Source: Youngiibacter fragilis 232.1
Lineage (GTDB): Bacteria > Bacillota > Clostridia > Clostridiales > Clostridiaceae
Length of the DNA stretch: 64,000 nt
Reading direction: 5' to 3'
Assembly: GCF_000495435.3 (NCBI RefSeq)
Contig: NZ_AXUN02000198.1
Coordinates: forward strand, 62,001 to 126,000
This document shows, one piece after another, positions 53,154 to 63,629 of this stretch. A program made the translations under genes and the position numbers. Under the pieces are notes generated by a model. The model was not told the origin of the DNA and made no database searches. It saw only the letters and a program-made list of their open reading frames with translations. Position 1 is the first letter of the stretch. Each line of letters opens with the position of its first letter.

Positions 53154-53250
53154 CAATATGCTTATTAGATCATAAGCAGCGGGACATTTTCTTCCGAAAA
53201 TGAATCTCAAAGGGTTGAAGTCCATGTCTTAAGCCTCTGGGTGATTCCTG

Positions 53251-54366
53251 CTATATCAGGTTCTCCGGATTGAGCTTCAGAAGGTCCTCGTGTACGAAGA
53301 GTCCGTCCTTCCTTATGAGCACATCATCGAACCATATCTCGCCTCCGCCGTATTCAGGCCTCTGAATGAGGACAAGGTCCCAGTGGACTGCAGACCTGTT
53401 AGTATTGTCGGCGTCCTCGTAGCTGTTGCCTGGGGTGAAGTGGATCGAGCCTGAGATCTTCTCGTCAAAGAGCGTATCCTTCATCGGTGTCAGTATGTAA
53501 GGGTTCACCCCTATCGCGAACTCCCCGACATACCTGGCACCCTCATCGGTGTCGAATACCTTGTTTATCCTTTCTGTGTCGTTGGCCGCAGCTGATACTA
53601 TTTTGCCGTCCCTGAACTCAAGCCTTATGTTCTCATAGGTGAAGCCCTGGTAGAGTGACGGTGCGTTGTAGGATATCACCCCGTTGACGGAATCCTTCAC
53701 CGGGGCCGTATAGACCTCACCATCAGGTATGTTCATTTCCCCTGCGCACTTTATGACTGGAATGCCCTTTATGCTGAAGGAAATGTCAGTGCCCTCAGCA
53801 ACGAGCCTGACCCTGTCGGTCTTCTCCATAAGTGACACAAGACTGTCCATGGCCTCTGACATCTTTGAGTAGTCAAGGTTGCAGACATCGAAATAGAAGT
53901 CTTCGAAGGCCTCTGTGGATTTTCCTGCCGCCTGGGCCATTGACGGGGAAGGGTACCTGAGGACTGTCCATTTGGTCCTGTTGACCCTAATGTCGAAATG
54001 GACAGGGTGCATGAAGTGCTTAGAGTAAAGGTCCATCTTTTCAGACGGGACATCAGAGGTCTCGCTGATGTTCATCCCCGACCTGACCCCTATGTAGGCG
54101 TCCATGTCCTCCATCCTCGCAGCCTCATACTTTGCCATCATGTCAAGCTGTTCCTTTGTTGCTCCCATAAGAAGCGACCTCTGGACCCTGGCGTCCTTTA
54201 TGGTCACGAACGGAAGTGCCTTTACCCTGTACGCTTCCTCCACGATTGCAGATACCAATTCATGCTCGAGTCCGGTGCACTCTATGAGGACCTTCTCGCC
54301 CTCTTTCAGCCTTGTTGAATAGTTTATGAGATTCCATGCCAGTTTTGATATTCTTGGGTCTTTCAT
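53251..54366 (-). CDS. M29 family aminopeptidase
   Basis: 371 residues (AmpS/thermophilic aminopeptidase family, usual length near 370-410). It is cytoplasmic and metal-dependent. Visible regions are the early KVLIECTGLEHELVSAIVEEAY, the glutamate in VGEFAIGVNPY, and the later SIHFTPGNSYEDADN and SAVHWDLV with metal-binding residues. It trims N-terminal residues from peptides. GGAGGT lies 11 bases before the ATG, and a 16-bp palindrome sits at the likely transcription start. Confidence 0.92.
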   Translation of the reverse strand: MKDPRISKLAWNLINYSTRLKEGEKVLIECTGLEHELVSAIVEEAYRVKALPFVTIKDARVQRSLLMGATKEQLDMMAKYEAARMEDMDAYIGVRSGMNISETSDVPSEKMDLYSKHFMHPVHFDIRVNRTKWTVLRYPSPSMAQAAGKSTEAFEDFYFDVCNLDYSKMSEAMDSLVSLMEKTDRVRLVAEGTDISFSIKGIPVIKCAGEMNIPDGEVYTAPVKDSVNGVISYNAPSLYQGFTYENIRLEFRDGKIVSAAANDTERINKVFDTDEGARYVGEFAIGVNPYILTPMKDTLFDEKISGSIHFTPGNSYEDADNTNRSAVHWDLVLIQRPEYGGGEIWFDDVLIRKDGLFVHEDLLKLNPENLI

Positions 54367-54387
54367 TTTTAACTTTTACCTCCAGAG

Positions 54388-54407
54388 ATGATATTAATAT
54401 CATTGTA
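54388..54407 (-). promoter_or_regulatory. Operator-like palindrome at the M29 promoter
   Basis: ATGATATTAATATCAT (54388-54403) is a perfect 16-bp palindrome. The minus-strand -10 box TACAAT (54402-54407), preceded by TG, adjoins it, so transcription would start within the palindrome. The -35 is poor. The rest of 54408-54659 shows no gene; on the plus strand TATAAT at 54623-54628 may serve the next gene. Confidence 0.5.
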
Positions 54408-54659
54408 CCACCAAGTGCCGGATGTGTTGAAACGGGGTGTCCGCAAAGCCGATATTTGCCAATGTGGCACAATGGCGAACATTGCCTTATCGATAATAGA
54501 ATATATATTTTGAAAAATTGATGATTTTAAAATTGTAAACGGTATTATTATAGATTGTTCAATAAATGAGCGGCAATACAGTGAATTGACGCAAGATTTG
54601 CAAAAAAAGACATGTTAAGGAGTATAATGTAATCATTAACATCAAGGAGCTGATCCCAG

Positions 54660-55388
54660 ATGGAGGGTGCGATAGACAAGAAGCCCAAGGGCGCCGTCGA
54701 ATACACATACGGAATGGTCCTTACCGGAGTCATGGTAGCGGCCAATCCACTTAAAAAAATGGCTTTCAAGACACCGTGCATGGTGCACAGGTTCATTAAC
54801 ATACAGGCTGTCCAGATACTTGAGAACGAGGGTCACCACGATGCTGCAGGTTTCTACAAGGAGTTCATAAAGCCCCTTAACGAAGGGGCCACATGGGCAG
54901 ACCAGGACTTCAAGTCGATAAACCATTTCTACCACAACAAGATGCAGAAGGGTCTGTATGGTTTTTCAGATGCTCTCAGCGAGGCCAAGAAATACAGGGA
55001 GAAGAGCCTTTTCTACCTGAGCAGGAACAATACCCACAAGTCAGTATTCTATCTCGGAGCGATATGCCACCTTTCCCAGGACATGACGGTACCTCAGCAT
55101 GTCAACAACAAGCTGCTGGACAGCCACAAGTCCTATGAGACCTGGATAAAGAACAGGATATTCGAGGAGATAGATTATTCCGTATCTGACGGAGTCAATC
55201 GCTTCAGTGAATTCGATGATTATATCAGGGAAAATGCCAAGTCAGCCAACAGGACCGTTGAGGAGTTCAGAAGGGAAGAGGACCGGGACAGGCTTTATTA
55301 CGAGCTGTCCACAAGACTTCTGGCCGAGGCCCAGAGAACTACGGCAGGACTGCTTCTGGACTTCTATGAGCTGTATTATGCGGAATAG
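54660..55388 (+). CDS. Zinc-dependent phospholipase C-like protein
   Basis: 242 residues resembling the all-helical catalytic domain of clostridial alpha-toxin and P1-nuclease relatives. The zinc ligand pattern can be followed: His in VHRFINIQA, Asp in TWADQDF, His in INHFYH, then HLSQDMTVPQH and HKSYETW. It has no signal peptide, so unlike the toxins it is probably cytoplasmic. The start is ATG with AAGGAG ahead. It overlaps the next gene by 11 bases. The substrate is unknown; a phospholipid or nucleic acid role is equally open. Confidence 0.75.
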   Translation: MEGAIDKKPKGAVEYTYGMVLTGVMVAANPLKKMAFKTPCMVHRFINIQAVQILENEGHHDAAGFYKEFIKPLNEGATWADQDFKSINHFYHNKMQKGLYGFSDALSEAKKYREKSLFYLSRNNTHKSVFYLGAICHLSQDMTVPQHVNNKLLDSHKSYETWIKNRIFEEIDYSVSDGVNRFSEFDDYIRENAKSANRTVEEFRREEDRDRLYYELSTRLLAEAQRTTAGLLLDFYELYYAE

Positions 55389-57075
55389 GCCGAAGGTAGT
55401 CCTGGTATCGATTGACTCCAGGTTCATACATACTAACATAGCCCTGAGATACATTAAGGCATTCACGAAGGACCTTGAATATGACTGCCTCATGATGGAA
55501 TATACAATACAGAGTCCCCTGATGGATATGCTGGACGACATACTGGACTGCGAGCCTGACATGGTGGGATTCTCAACCTATATCTGGAATGTGGAGCAGG
55601 TGAGCCGCATCTCCAGACTCATAAGGCTTGCAAGACCTTCCATCCGTCTGCTTTTCGGAGGGCCTGAGGTGAGCTGGAACGCTGAAGAAAGCCTTATGGG
55701 ACTGAAGGGTGACTATATCATTGCAGGCGAGGGTGAGGAGACCTATCGCGAGCTCATTGAAAAATGCCTGGACAATATGGAAACATCAGGTTCATTCAGC
55801 CTTGGGGACAATGATGAGGTAAGAGGGCTTGCAACTATCAGGAACGGGATCCCCATGGTCTATCCCCCAAGGGATAAGATGGACCTGGCAAGGCTTCCAT
55901 TCCCATACTCCATGGATGAAGACCTTTCAGACAGGATTGCCTGCATAGAGGCTTCAAGGGGGTGCCCCTACAGCTGCTCCTACTGCCTTTCATCAGCGGA
56001 GAAGGACCTGAGGTTCAGGTCTGTGGCTTCTGTTATGGATGATGTGGAAAGTCTCCTGAAACTTGGTGCTAAGCTTGTGAAGTTCATGGACAGGACATTC
56101 AATGCACATCCCGATGCCGCTGAGGTATTCAGGAGGATAATCTCCCTTGATACATCCGCTGTATTCCATTTCGAGATGTCGCCATCGATGGTAAATGACG
56201 CTCAGATGGAGGTGCTGAAAGAAGCACCGCCCGGGAGGATCCAGTTCGAGACAGGTGTTCAGAGCACTGACGAGAATGTCCTGCATCTTATAAGGAGACA
56301 TTCCAAGGGCTTCAGGGAAGGCCTTCTAAGCCTTCTGACACTTGGGAACATACACCACCATCTTGACCTTATCGCCGGTCTGCCGATGGATACCATGGAA
56401 TCATTCAGACGGAGCTTCAATGAAGTATATTCGCTGGGACCGGATGTCCTGCAGCTGGGATTCCTGAAGATCATCAGAGGGACGCCGATGGAAAGTGAAG
56501 TGAAGAGATGGGGAATGGTGCACAGTCCCTTCCCTCCATATCAGGTGATAAGTACAGCTACAATGGGAAGGGCTGATGTGGGGCGTCTCAAGGCTGCAGA
56601 GAAGGCGTTGGACAAGTATCATAATTCTGGAAAGTTCGTTAATTCTTTGACATATGCAGCAAGCTTCCATGAAGATCCTCTGGTATTCTTTGAAGGTCTT
56701 GGAAATGCCCTTGACAGTGAGGGGTACAGGGTACGCTCACCCTCATCAGATGACTACTACAGGATATTTCTCATGTACTCAGCAAGGGTGCTGGAGATGA
56801 AGGCCGGCTTCGAACCAGGTCTCATGAGGGACCTTGTGAAGTATGACTTTCTCCTCTGGAACAGGAGACAGGGTATTCCTTTTTTCCTGGAAAGGATCGA
56901 TAAGGATACGAACGATATAAGGAGAAAACTAAAAAGGGAAGAAGGGGTGGTAGGCCACGTAGAATGGTTTGAGAATGATGTTGTTTCGCACATATCAGGT
57001 AACGAAAGAAACCCGGGTCCGGTAGCTGTATTGTTCGATAAAAGCAGAACGCATGGTAAAATTATCACATTGTGA
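55378..57075 (+). CDS. B12-binding-type radical SAM protein with DUF4080
   Basis: 565 residues. The N-terminal domain (VVLVSIDSRFIHTNIALRYI, FGGPEVSWNAEE) is a B12-binding-like fold; the radical SAM cluster is CPYSCSYC (C196, C200, C203), and the C-terminal part matches DUF4080. Such proteins are common in Clostridia and their reactions are largely unknown. The B12 histidine loop is not clear, so cobalamin binding is uncertain. The ATG at 55378 lies within the last codons of the phospholipase-like gene; 57 open codons further upstream are its shadow. Confidence 0.85.
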   Translation: MRNRPKVVLVSIDSRFIHTNIALRYIKAFTKDLEYDCLMMEYTIQSPLMDMLDDILDCEPDMVGFSTYIWNVEQVSRISRLIRLARPSIRLLFGGPEVSWNAEESLMGLKGDYIIAGEGEETYRELIEKCLDNMETSGSFSLGDNDEVRGLATIRNGIPMVYPPRDKMDLARLPFPYSMDEDLSDRIACIEASRGCPYSCSYCLSSAEKDLRFRSVASVMDDVESLLKLGAKLVKFMDRTFNAHPDAAEVFRRIISLDTSAVFHFEMSPSMVNDAQMEVLKEAPPGRIQFETGVQSTDENVLHLIRRHSKGFREGLLSLLTLGNIHHHLDLIAGLPMDTMESFRRSFNEVYSLGPDVLQLGFLKIIRGTPMESEVKRWGMVHSPFPPYQVISTATMGRADVGRLKAAEKALDKYHNSGKFVNSLTYAASFHEDPLVFFEGLGNALDSEGYRVRSPSSDDYYRIFLMYSARVLEMKAGFEPGLMRDLVKYDFLLWNRRQGIPFFLERIDKDTNDIRRKLKREEGVVGHVEWFENDVVSHISGNERNPGPVAVLFDKSRTHGKIITL

Positions 57076-57087
57076 CAACGATAACAA

Positions 57088-57114
57088 TTGAAAATCAGAC
57101 GAACTTGGTATAAG
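57088..57114 (+). promoter_or_regulatory. Weak promoter candidate for the V-ATPase operon
   Basis: TTGAAA (57088-57093) and TATAAG (57109-57114) are 15 bases apart, closer than ideal. GATAAT at 57114-57119 is an alternative. No strong promoter is visible in the 107-base gap. Confidence 0.3.
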
Positions 57115-57182
57115 ATAATGTCTATGCGGTAATTTAAATCATATTAAGTGGTACTTATTCTTTTTTAAAAGGTGGTGAGAAA

Positions 57183-57509
57183 GTGGCGAAAGAAGCGATC
57201 GAAGCTGTAAAGGCAGCGGAAGAAAGGGCAAAGGACATACTGCAGGAAGCCGGGCAGAAGGCCAGGGATTCAAAACGAGAAGCTGAAATTTCGGCTGAGA
57301 GGTCATATAGAGAAATCCTCCAGAAAGCTGAAAAGGAAGCTGAAGACATGAAAGCCTCCGCTGTCAGAGAGGGGGAGGAAATTGCAAAGCCGATTATTGA
57401 AAAAGGCCTGCAGGATGCAAAGGATATCGCATCGCTAAGTGATGACAAGCTTAAGGATGCGGTGAACATCATTATCGAGAGGATCGTGAAGACAAATGGC
57501 GATAGTTAA
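57183..57509 (+). CDS. V-type ATPase subunit G/H-like coiled-coil protein
   Basis: 108 residues, almost wholly a charged amphipathic helix rich in Ala, Glu and Lys (AAEERAKDILQEAGQKARDS), the form of AhaH/NtpG-type peripheral stalk proteins. It would pair with subunit E to form a stator stalk. The start is GTG with AGGTGGTGAG ahead. It overlaps the subunit I gene by 14 bases. It is the first gene of the operon. Confidence 0.85.
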   Translation: MAKEAIEAVKAAEERAKDILQEAGQKARDSKREAEISAERSYREILQKAEKEAEDMKASAVREGEEIAKPIIEKGLQDAKDIASLSDDKLKDAVNIIIERIVKTNGDS

Positions 57510-59439
57510 AATGAGCTCCTTCAGCTTGTTTGCCTTCGATTCCGAAAGGGATAACCTCCTCCATGAACTGCAGAAGTTCGGATATGTTCACTTTTCTGAC
57601 CTGGCCAATGATGAGACTCTCAAGGAAGAGGGACTGCGTGATGTGGTCGTTCCCGAGGGAATAACCGAGGTTGACCAGGACATCGCGAACATAAAGTATG
57701 CACTCGAGATCCTTTCGAAGAATGATCCAAGGGAAACCGGGTTCAAGGCGATGATAAAGGGAAAGGCGAACTTCACACTTGAAGGACTTGAAGAGACAGC
57801 AGGCGCATATGACTACAAGCCTGTTTTCGAAAGCCTGAAGGACAGGATGGGAAAGGTCGAGAGCCTTAACCAGGAAGAGATGAGACTGATTGCGGCATCT
57901 GATGAACTGAAGCCATGGGTGACCTTAGGGTATCCTGTAGCCTCAATGAAAGGCTTCAGCCAGAGTGAAGTCTTTACAGGAACAGTGCCGAAGAAATTGA
58001 AGGATAAGCTGATGAATGAACTTCTGCCCTTCGACTACACCTACTATGAGGTCATAAGCGAGGGCAAGGACGATTCCTATCTTCTGGCGATTTCATCAAA
58101 GGATGAGAAGGATGCAGTCAACGAGGTGCTGAGGAACAACAGCTTCTCAAGCATTAGGATATCCGGCGAAGCTGAGCCCGACAGGGAGATGCACAAGATA
58201 GCCGAGAGGCTCGCAGAACTCAAGTCGGAAAGGGAAGCCGTAAAGAACGGGATAAAGGAAATGGCAGTCCATCTGCCTGACCTGGAGATCTATTACGAGT
58301 ACCTCATGAACAAGAAGGTAAGGCTGCATGCTTCAGAGAATTTCCTTAGGACAGACAGCGTGAATGTCATAAGAGGCTATATCCCGACGGAAATGGCCGG
58401 TGATTTCAGGAAGGCTGTGGAGGCGTCCCAGAAGAACGCCTACTACCTGGATGTAAAGGAAGCTACCGATGAGGCTGACATACCGATACTTCTAAAGAAC
58501 AACAAGGTCAACCAGACCTTCGAGTCGCTTACAGCGATGTATGCGCTGCCGCAGTACAATGAAATAGACCCTACACCTCTGCTTGCGCCGTTCTACCTGT
58601 TCTTCTTCGGAATGATGGTGGCGGACGTGGGGTATGGTGCACTGATGCTCATTGGAACCGCTGTTATCCTCAAGATAGCGAACCTCGCGGAAAATACCGA
58701 GAAGTTCATAAGGTTCTTCTTCTATCTGAGCATACCCACCATCTTCTGGGGTGCCATCTATGGTTCCTTCTTCGGAGGGATAATAAAGATACCTGGACTG
58801 ATCGACCCTGCAAAGGACTATATGATGATACTTATAATGTCCATCATATTTGGGCTTGTCCATGTCTTCTTCGCGCTTGGGGTAAAGGCTTTCCTTTACG
58901 TCAAGGGAGGAGACCCGGTAGGGGCACTGTTTGACGCAGGTTTCTGGTACATGGCCCTTATCGGTGCCATAGGCTTCCTTATTCCGATGTTCCTTGACCT
59001 TCCACCGGCAGTCAAGACCGTTTCAATGGTACTTATGATAGTCGGAATGGGTGGAATCGTAGTAACCGGAGGAAGGGAGAACCAGTCCATGGTCGGCAAG
59101 GCTGCCGGCGGACTCTACAGCCTTTATGGCATATCAAGCTACGTGGGGGACTTCGTGTCTTATTCAAGGCTCATGGCTCTGGGACTTTCAGGAGGCTTCA
59201 TAGCATCAGCGATAAACATGATGATAGGGATGCTTTCAGGAATGGGGATAATCGGTATACTCTTCGGAGTCGTCCTGTTCGTCGGAGGACAGGCGTTCAA
59301 CATATTCCTGAGCCTTCTCGGGGCTTATGTCCATACATCGAGGCTGACCTATGTTGAGTTCTTCGGAAAGTTCTACACAGGCGGCGGAAAGCCATTCAAT
59401 TTATTCAAAAATGCTTCAAAATACATCAATTTAAAGTAG
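57496..59439 (+). CDS. ntpI: V-type ATPase subunit I
   Basis: 647 residues. A long cytoplasmic N-terminal half (about 350 residues) with coiled coils is followed by about seven to eight membrane helices. DPTPLLAPFYLFFFGMMVADVGYG marks the transition and is typical of subunit I/a. It carries the half-channels and links the ring to the stalks. The conserved channel arginine lies near SYSRLMALGL. The start lies inside the previous gene. Confidence 0.93.
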   Translation: MAIVKMSSFSLFAFDSERDNLLHELQKFGYVHFSDLANDETLKEEGLRDVVVPEGITEVDQDIANIKYALEILSKNDPRETGFKAMIKGKANFTLEGLEETAGAYDYKPVFESLKDRMGKVESLNQEEMRLIAASDELKPWVTLGYPVASMKGFSQSEVFTGTVPKKLKDKLMNELLPFDYTYYEVISEGKDDSYLLAISSKDEKDAVNEVLRNNSFSSIRISGEAEPDREMHKIAERLAELKSEREAVKNGIKEMAVHLPDLEIYYEYLMNKKVRLHASENFLRTDSVNVIRGYIPTEMAGDFRKAVEASQKNAYYLDVKEATDEADIPILLKNNKVNQTFESLTAMYALPQYNEIDPTPLLAPFYLFFFGMMVADVGYGALMLIGTAVILKIANLAENTEKFIRFFFYLSIPTIFWGAIYGSFFGGIIKIPGLIDPAKDYMMILIMSIIFGLVHVFFALGVKAFLYVKGGDPVGALFDAGFWYMALIGAIGFLIPMFLDLPPAVKTVSMVLMIVGMGGIVVTGGRENQSMVGKAAGGLYSLYGISSYVGDFVSYSRLMALGLSGGFIASAINMMIGMLSGMGIIGILFGVVLFVGGQAFNIFLSLLGAYVHTSRLTYVEFFGKFYTGGGKPFNLFKNASKYINLK

Positions 59440-59455
59440 TTAGGAGGAAATGTAA

Positions 59456-59935
<480 letters not shown>

Positions 59936-59981
59936 GCTCAGCCTGAAGGTTACATGAGAAAATATGGAAGGATGTGAGGGA

Positions 59982-60539
59982 ATGTCAAATCTGGACAATC
60001 TGACTGAGAAGATCCTCGCGGACGCCAGGGAAAAAGCCCAGGCCATCCTCGATGAGACAGTCAAGGTCAAGGAAGATCTTGTTGATTCGAAGATCAAGGA
60101 AGCGAACGACAGGAAGAACAGGATCATAGAAAAGGCAGCCTTCGAAGCCAACCTCTTGAAAGAAAGGGTGATCTCCAACGGAGAGCTCAAAGTAAGGAAT
60201 GAAAGCCTGAAGGCTAAGCAGGGAGTAATCGACAGGGTATTTGACCTTGCGAAGAAAAGCCTGATTGAGCTGGGGGAAGAAGACTATGTCAAGTATCTGA
60301 AGGATACGCTGGCAGGTCTCTCACTCAAGGGTACTGAGACCATCATAGTGACCGGCCCCATGAAGGAGAAGGTTAAGGCTCTTGACCTGGGCTTCAGTGT
60401 CTCTGACGAAGAGACATCAGCCTCCGGATTCCTTGTCAAGGACAAGGGAGTGCTGCTTAACTACACTTTCGGTGACATGGTCGATTTTCTCAGGGACGAG
60501 CTCGAAGCAGATGTAGCCTCCGCTCTTTTCAAGGAATAG
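59982..60539 (+). CDS. ntpE: V-type ATPase subunit E
   Basis: 185 residues. The first 100 residues are a charged helix (ILADAREKAQAILDE) and the rest a small globular end (VIVTGPMKEKVKALDLGF), as in subunit E of the peripheral stalk. The ATG at 59982 has TGAGGG ahead; another ATG 18 bases before lacks a good site. It precedes subunit C by 9 bases. Confidence 0.88.
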   Translation: MSNLDNLTEKILADAREKAQAILDETVKVKEDLVDSKIKEANDRKNRIIEKAAFEANLLKERVISNGELKVRNESLKAKQGVIDRVFDLAKKSLIELGEEDYVKYLKDTLAGLSLKGTETIIVTGPMKEKVKALDLGFSVSDEETSASGFLVKDKGVLLNYTFGDMVDFLRDELEADVASALFKE

Positions 60540-60548
60540 GAGGTACTT

Positions 60549-61550
60549 ATGAACAGAATGGATTTCGCCCAGGCTGTTACCAGGACCAGGGTCCTGGAGA
60601 CCAGACTCCTGTCCAGGGCAAGGATCGAGAGGATGGTCGACGCAAGGGATATTGACGAGGCACTGAAGATACTGGCTGAAACTGAATACCAGTCTTCAAT
60701 GGCCGGTGTCGCAAGGGGCGAGGATTACGAGAGGATTCTCTCGCAGGAGCTCAAAAGGGTATACAAGCTCGTTGGTGAGATGACAACCGAAAGTTCTGTG
60801 GTAGAGATACTTTCACTTAAGTATGACTACCACAACCTCAAGGTGCTCGTCAAGGAGACAGCCATGAAGGCTGATTTCAAGGAAATGTACGTGAATCTTG
60901 GAGGCAGGGACATCCAGAAGGTGAAGGCTGCATATGCTGCCGGGGACCTCAGGGATGTTGAGCCGAGGTTGAGGGATGCGCTCATTGAGGCATCCAGGGA
61001 CATGGAAGCTACAGGAGACCCTCAGAGGACAGACATCATACTGGACAGGCACTATTTCTCGCATGTCTCTGCAGTTGCAGATGAATCAGGAATTCCGCTT
61101 TTCACAGATTATGTCAGGACTATCATTGACTTTACCAACGTAAAGACTCTGGTCAGGGTGAAGAGGCTTGAAAAGGACATCAAGTTCCTTGAGGAAGCCA
61201 TAATCGAGGGTGGAAGCATACCTAAGGGTGACATTCTTCTTTCCCTGTCAGATTCACTGGAGACCATGATGTCGAAGTTCAAGGGCTACAAGATAAGCGA
61301 TGAGCTTAGGAAGGGACTGGAGTCATATCAGAGGACCATGAGGCTTTCGGAATTCGAGAGGATTCTCGACAATTATCTCATGAAGCTGAACCTGCAGTCC
61401 AAATCCATAGTCTTCGGACCGGAGCCGGTATTCTCCTACCTCGCCGCCAAAGAGGCCGAGATGAAGGCACTGAGGATCATAATGGTGTCGAAGCTTAACA
61501 AGATCTCACCTGAATCAATCAGGGAAAGGCTGCGTGAGCTTTATGTATAA
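60549..61550 (+). CDS. ntpC: V-type ATPase subunit C
   Basis: 333 residues, the normal length for the funnel-shaped subunit C (d) that couples the central rotor to the membrane ring. The protein is helical throughout; [20 protein letters not shown] and the end [24 protein letters not shown] are typical. AGGAGG lies before the ATG. Subunit F overlaps its end by 8 bases. Confidence 0.92.
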   Translation: MNRMDFAQAVTRTRVLETRLLSRARIERMVDARDIDEALKILAETEYQSSMAGVARGEDYERILSQELKRVYKLVGEMTTESSVVEILSLKYDYHNLKVLVKETAMKADFKEMYVNLGGRDIQKVKAAYAAGDLRDVEPRLRDALIEASRDMEATGDPQRTDIILDRHYFSHVSAVADESGIPLFTDYVRTIIDFTNVKTLVRVKRLEKDIKFLEEAIIEGGSIPKGDILLSLSDSLETMMSKFKGYKISDELRKGLESYQRTMRLSEFERILDNYLMKLNLQSKSIVFGPEPVFSYLAAKEAEMKALRIIMVSKLNKISPESIRERLRELYV

Positions 61551-61851
61551 GATAGGAGTTGTGGGCGACAAGGATTCCATACTTGCCTTCAAGGCACTTG
61601 GAGTCGATGTCTATCCCGTTTTGGACAAGGACGAGGCAAGAAAGGCAGTTGATACCCTGGCCGCAAGGAAATACGGTATCATCTTCATCACTGAGCAGAT
61701 GGCTGAGCTGATCCCAGAGACCGTTGAAAGATACAACAAGGAGATAGTTCCTGCGGTTATACTCATACCGAGCAACCAGGGATCCCTTTCCATAGGCCTC
61801 AGAAGGATCAACGAGAACGTTGAAAAAGCCGTTGGTTCAAATATTTTGTAG
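61543..61851 (+). CDS. ntpF: V-type ATPase subunit F
   Basis: 102 residues of the usual small Rossmann-like subunit [21 protein letters not shown] at the start and later [12 protein letters not shown] and [10 protein letters not shown]. It is part of the central rotor stalk. The ATG at 61543 lies inside the end of subunit C; a GTG three codons earlier is also possible. Subunit A follows after 14 bases. Confidence 0.9.
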   Translation: MYKIGVVGDKDSILAFKALGVDVYPVLDKDEARKAVDTLAARKYGIIFITEQMAELIPETVERYNKEIVPAVILIPSNQGSLSIGLRRINENVEKAVGSNIL

Positions 61852-61865
61852 AAGGGGAGCTTAGA

Positions 61866-63629
61866 TTGAAAGTAGGAAAGATAATCAAAGTATCCGGTCC
61901 CTTGGTTGTCGCCGAGGGAATGGATGAAGCCAACGTCTATGACGTTGTCAAGGTTTCAGACAATAAGCTCATCGGAGAGATAATAGAAATGAGAGGCGAC
62001 AGAGCCTCCATACAGGTATACGAGGAAACTACAGGCATCGGACCAGGAGAGCCGGTCTATACGACAGGTACGCCTCTTTCGGTAGAGCTGGGGCCTGGAC
62101 TTCTTGAGTCCATGTTTGACGGCATACAGAGACCTCTTACCTCTATTATGGAGCTGGTGGGGGACTTCCTTGTCAAGGGAGTCGAAGTACCTGCACTTAA
62201 CAGGGAGAAGGTTTGGCATTTCGTCCCCGTTGTAAAGGCTGGCGACAGCATTTCACATGGTGACATCATAGGAACAGTACAGGAAACATCCATAATTGAG
62301 CACAGGATAATGGTTCCGAAGGGAATTTCGGGAACCGTCAAGGAAATAGCTGAAGGTGACTTCACTGTCGCTGACACGGTCTGCACGCTTGAGGACGGCA
62401 CAAAGATCAACATGATCCAGAAATGGCCCGTAAGGCGCGGAAGGCCATATGACCACAAGCTCAATCCTGATGCGCCGCTTGTTACAGGACAGAGGGTAAT
62501 AGACACGTTCTTCCCTGTATCCAAGGGAGGTACTGCCGCAGTTCCGGGACCTTTCGGCTCAGGAAAGACGGTCGTTCAGCACCAGCTGGCAAAATGGGCT
62601 GATTCAGAGATAGTCGTATATGTCGGCTGCGGAGAGCGTGGAAACGAGATGACCGACGTTCTTATGGAGTTCCCTGAGATAAAGGACCCTAAGACCGGTG
62701 AGTCGCTCATGAAGAGGACAGTCCTCATAGCAAACACATCAAACATGCCTGTTGCGGCCAGAGAGGCTTCAATATACACAGGCATAACCATAGCTGAATA
62801 TTTCAGGGACATGGGATACTCAGTAGCCATAATGGCTGACTCAACTTCCAGATGGGCCGAGGCCCTCAGGGAAATGTCCGGTAGACTTGAAGAGATGCCT
62901 GGCGATGAAGGATACCCGGCTTACCTGGGTTCAAGGGCCGCCGACTTCTATGAAAGGTCAGGAAAGGTAGTCTGCCTTGGATCTGATGGCAGGATGGGAG
63001 CGATAACAGTAATAGGAGCGGTATCACCTCCAGGTGGAGACATCTCCGAACCTGTATCGCAGGCAACACTTAGGATAGTAAAGGTCTTCTGGGGACTGGA
63101 TGCGAACCTCGCTTACAGAAGGCACTTCCCTGCGATCAACTGGATGAATTCGTATTCGCTCTACCAGGCAAAGGTAGACAAGTGGATGGATGCCAATGTG
63201 GAGAACACCTTCGCCTCGAACAGGGCAAAGGCAATGGCTCTTCTTCAGGAAGAATCAGGACTCCAGGAAATAGTAAGGCTTGTCGGAAGGGATTCTCTTT
63301 CCGAAGGCGACCAGCTGAAGCTGGAAGCTGCAAAGTCGATAAGAGAGGACTACCTTCAGCAGAATGCGTTCCATGAAGTGGATACCTACAGCTCGCTCGA
63401 CAAGCAGAACCTCATGCTGAAGTGCGTACTTGCCTTCTATGACGAAGGAAAGAGGGCGCTTGACAACGGCATATACCTTAACGACATCATCAAGCTGAGT
63501 GTCAGGGACAGGATAGCAAGAATGAAGTACCTGCCTGAAAATGAAATATCAAAAATCAACGAGGTTATGAAGGAGCTTGTCAAAGCCGTGGACGACCTCA
63601 TAGAGGAAGGAGGAATCCTTAATGCTTAA
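61866..63629 (+). CDS. ntpA: V-type ATPase catalytic subunit A
   Basis: 587 residues. Walker A is GPFGSGKT at 228-235, and the catalytic arginine-finger region, [21 protein letters not shown], is also present. The A-specific insert around residues 110-185 is intact. It hydrolyses ATP in the catalytic head, or makes it under reverse flow. The start is TTG with GGGGAG ahead. It overlaps subunit B by 8 bases. Confidence 0.96.
   Translation: MKVGKIIKVSGPLVVAEGMDEANVYDVVKVSDNKLIGEIIEMRGDRASIQVYEETTGIGPGEPVYTTGTPLSVELGPGLLESMFDGIQRPLTSIMELVGDFLVKGVEVPALNREKVWHFVPVVKAGDSISHGDIIGTVQETSIIEHRIMVPKGISGTVKEIAEGDFTVADTVCTLEDGTKINMIQKWPVRRGRPYDHKLNPDAPLVTGQRVIDTFFPVSKGGTAAVPGPFGSGKTVVQHQLAKWADSEIVVYVGCGERGNEMTDVLMEFPEIKDPKTGESLMKRTVLIANTSNMPVAAREASIYTGITIAEYFRDMGYSVAIMADSTSRWAEALREMSGRLEEMPGDEGYPAYLGSRAADFYERSGKVVCLGSDGRMGAITVIGAVSPPGGDISEPVSQATLRIVKVFWGLDANLAYRRHFPAINWMNSYSLYQAKVDKWMDANVENTFASNRAKAMALLQEESGLQEIVRLVGRDSLSEGDQLKLEAAKSIREDYLQQNAFHEVDTYSSLDKQNLMLKCVLAFYDEGKRALDNGIYLNDIIKLSVRDRIARMKYLPENEISKINEVMKELVKAVDDLIEEGGILNA

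Noticed and set aside
55207-55377. Upstream extension of the radical SAM gene
   Set aside because: It is an out-of-frame reading of the phospholipase-like gene; the protein pattern begins at 55378.
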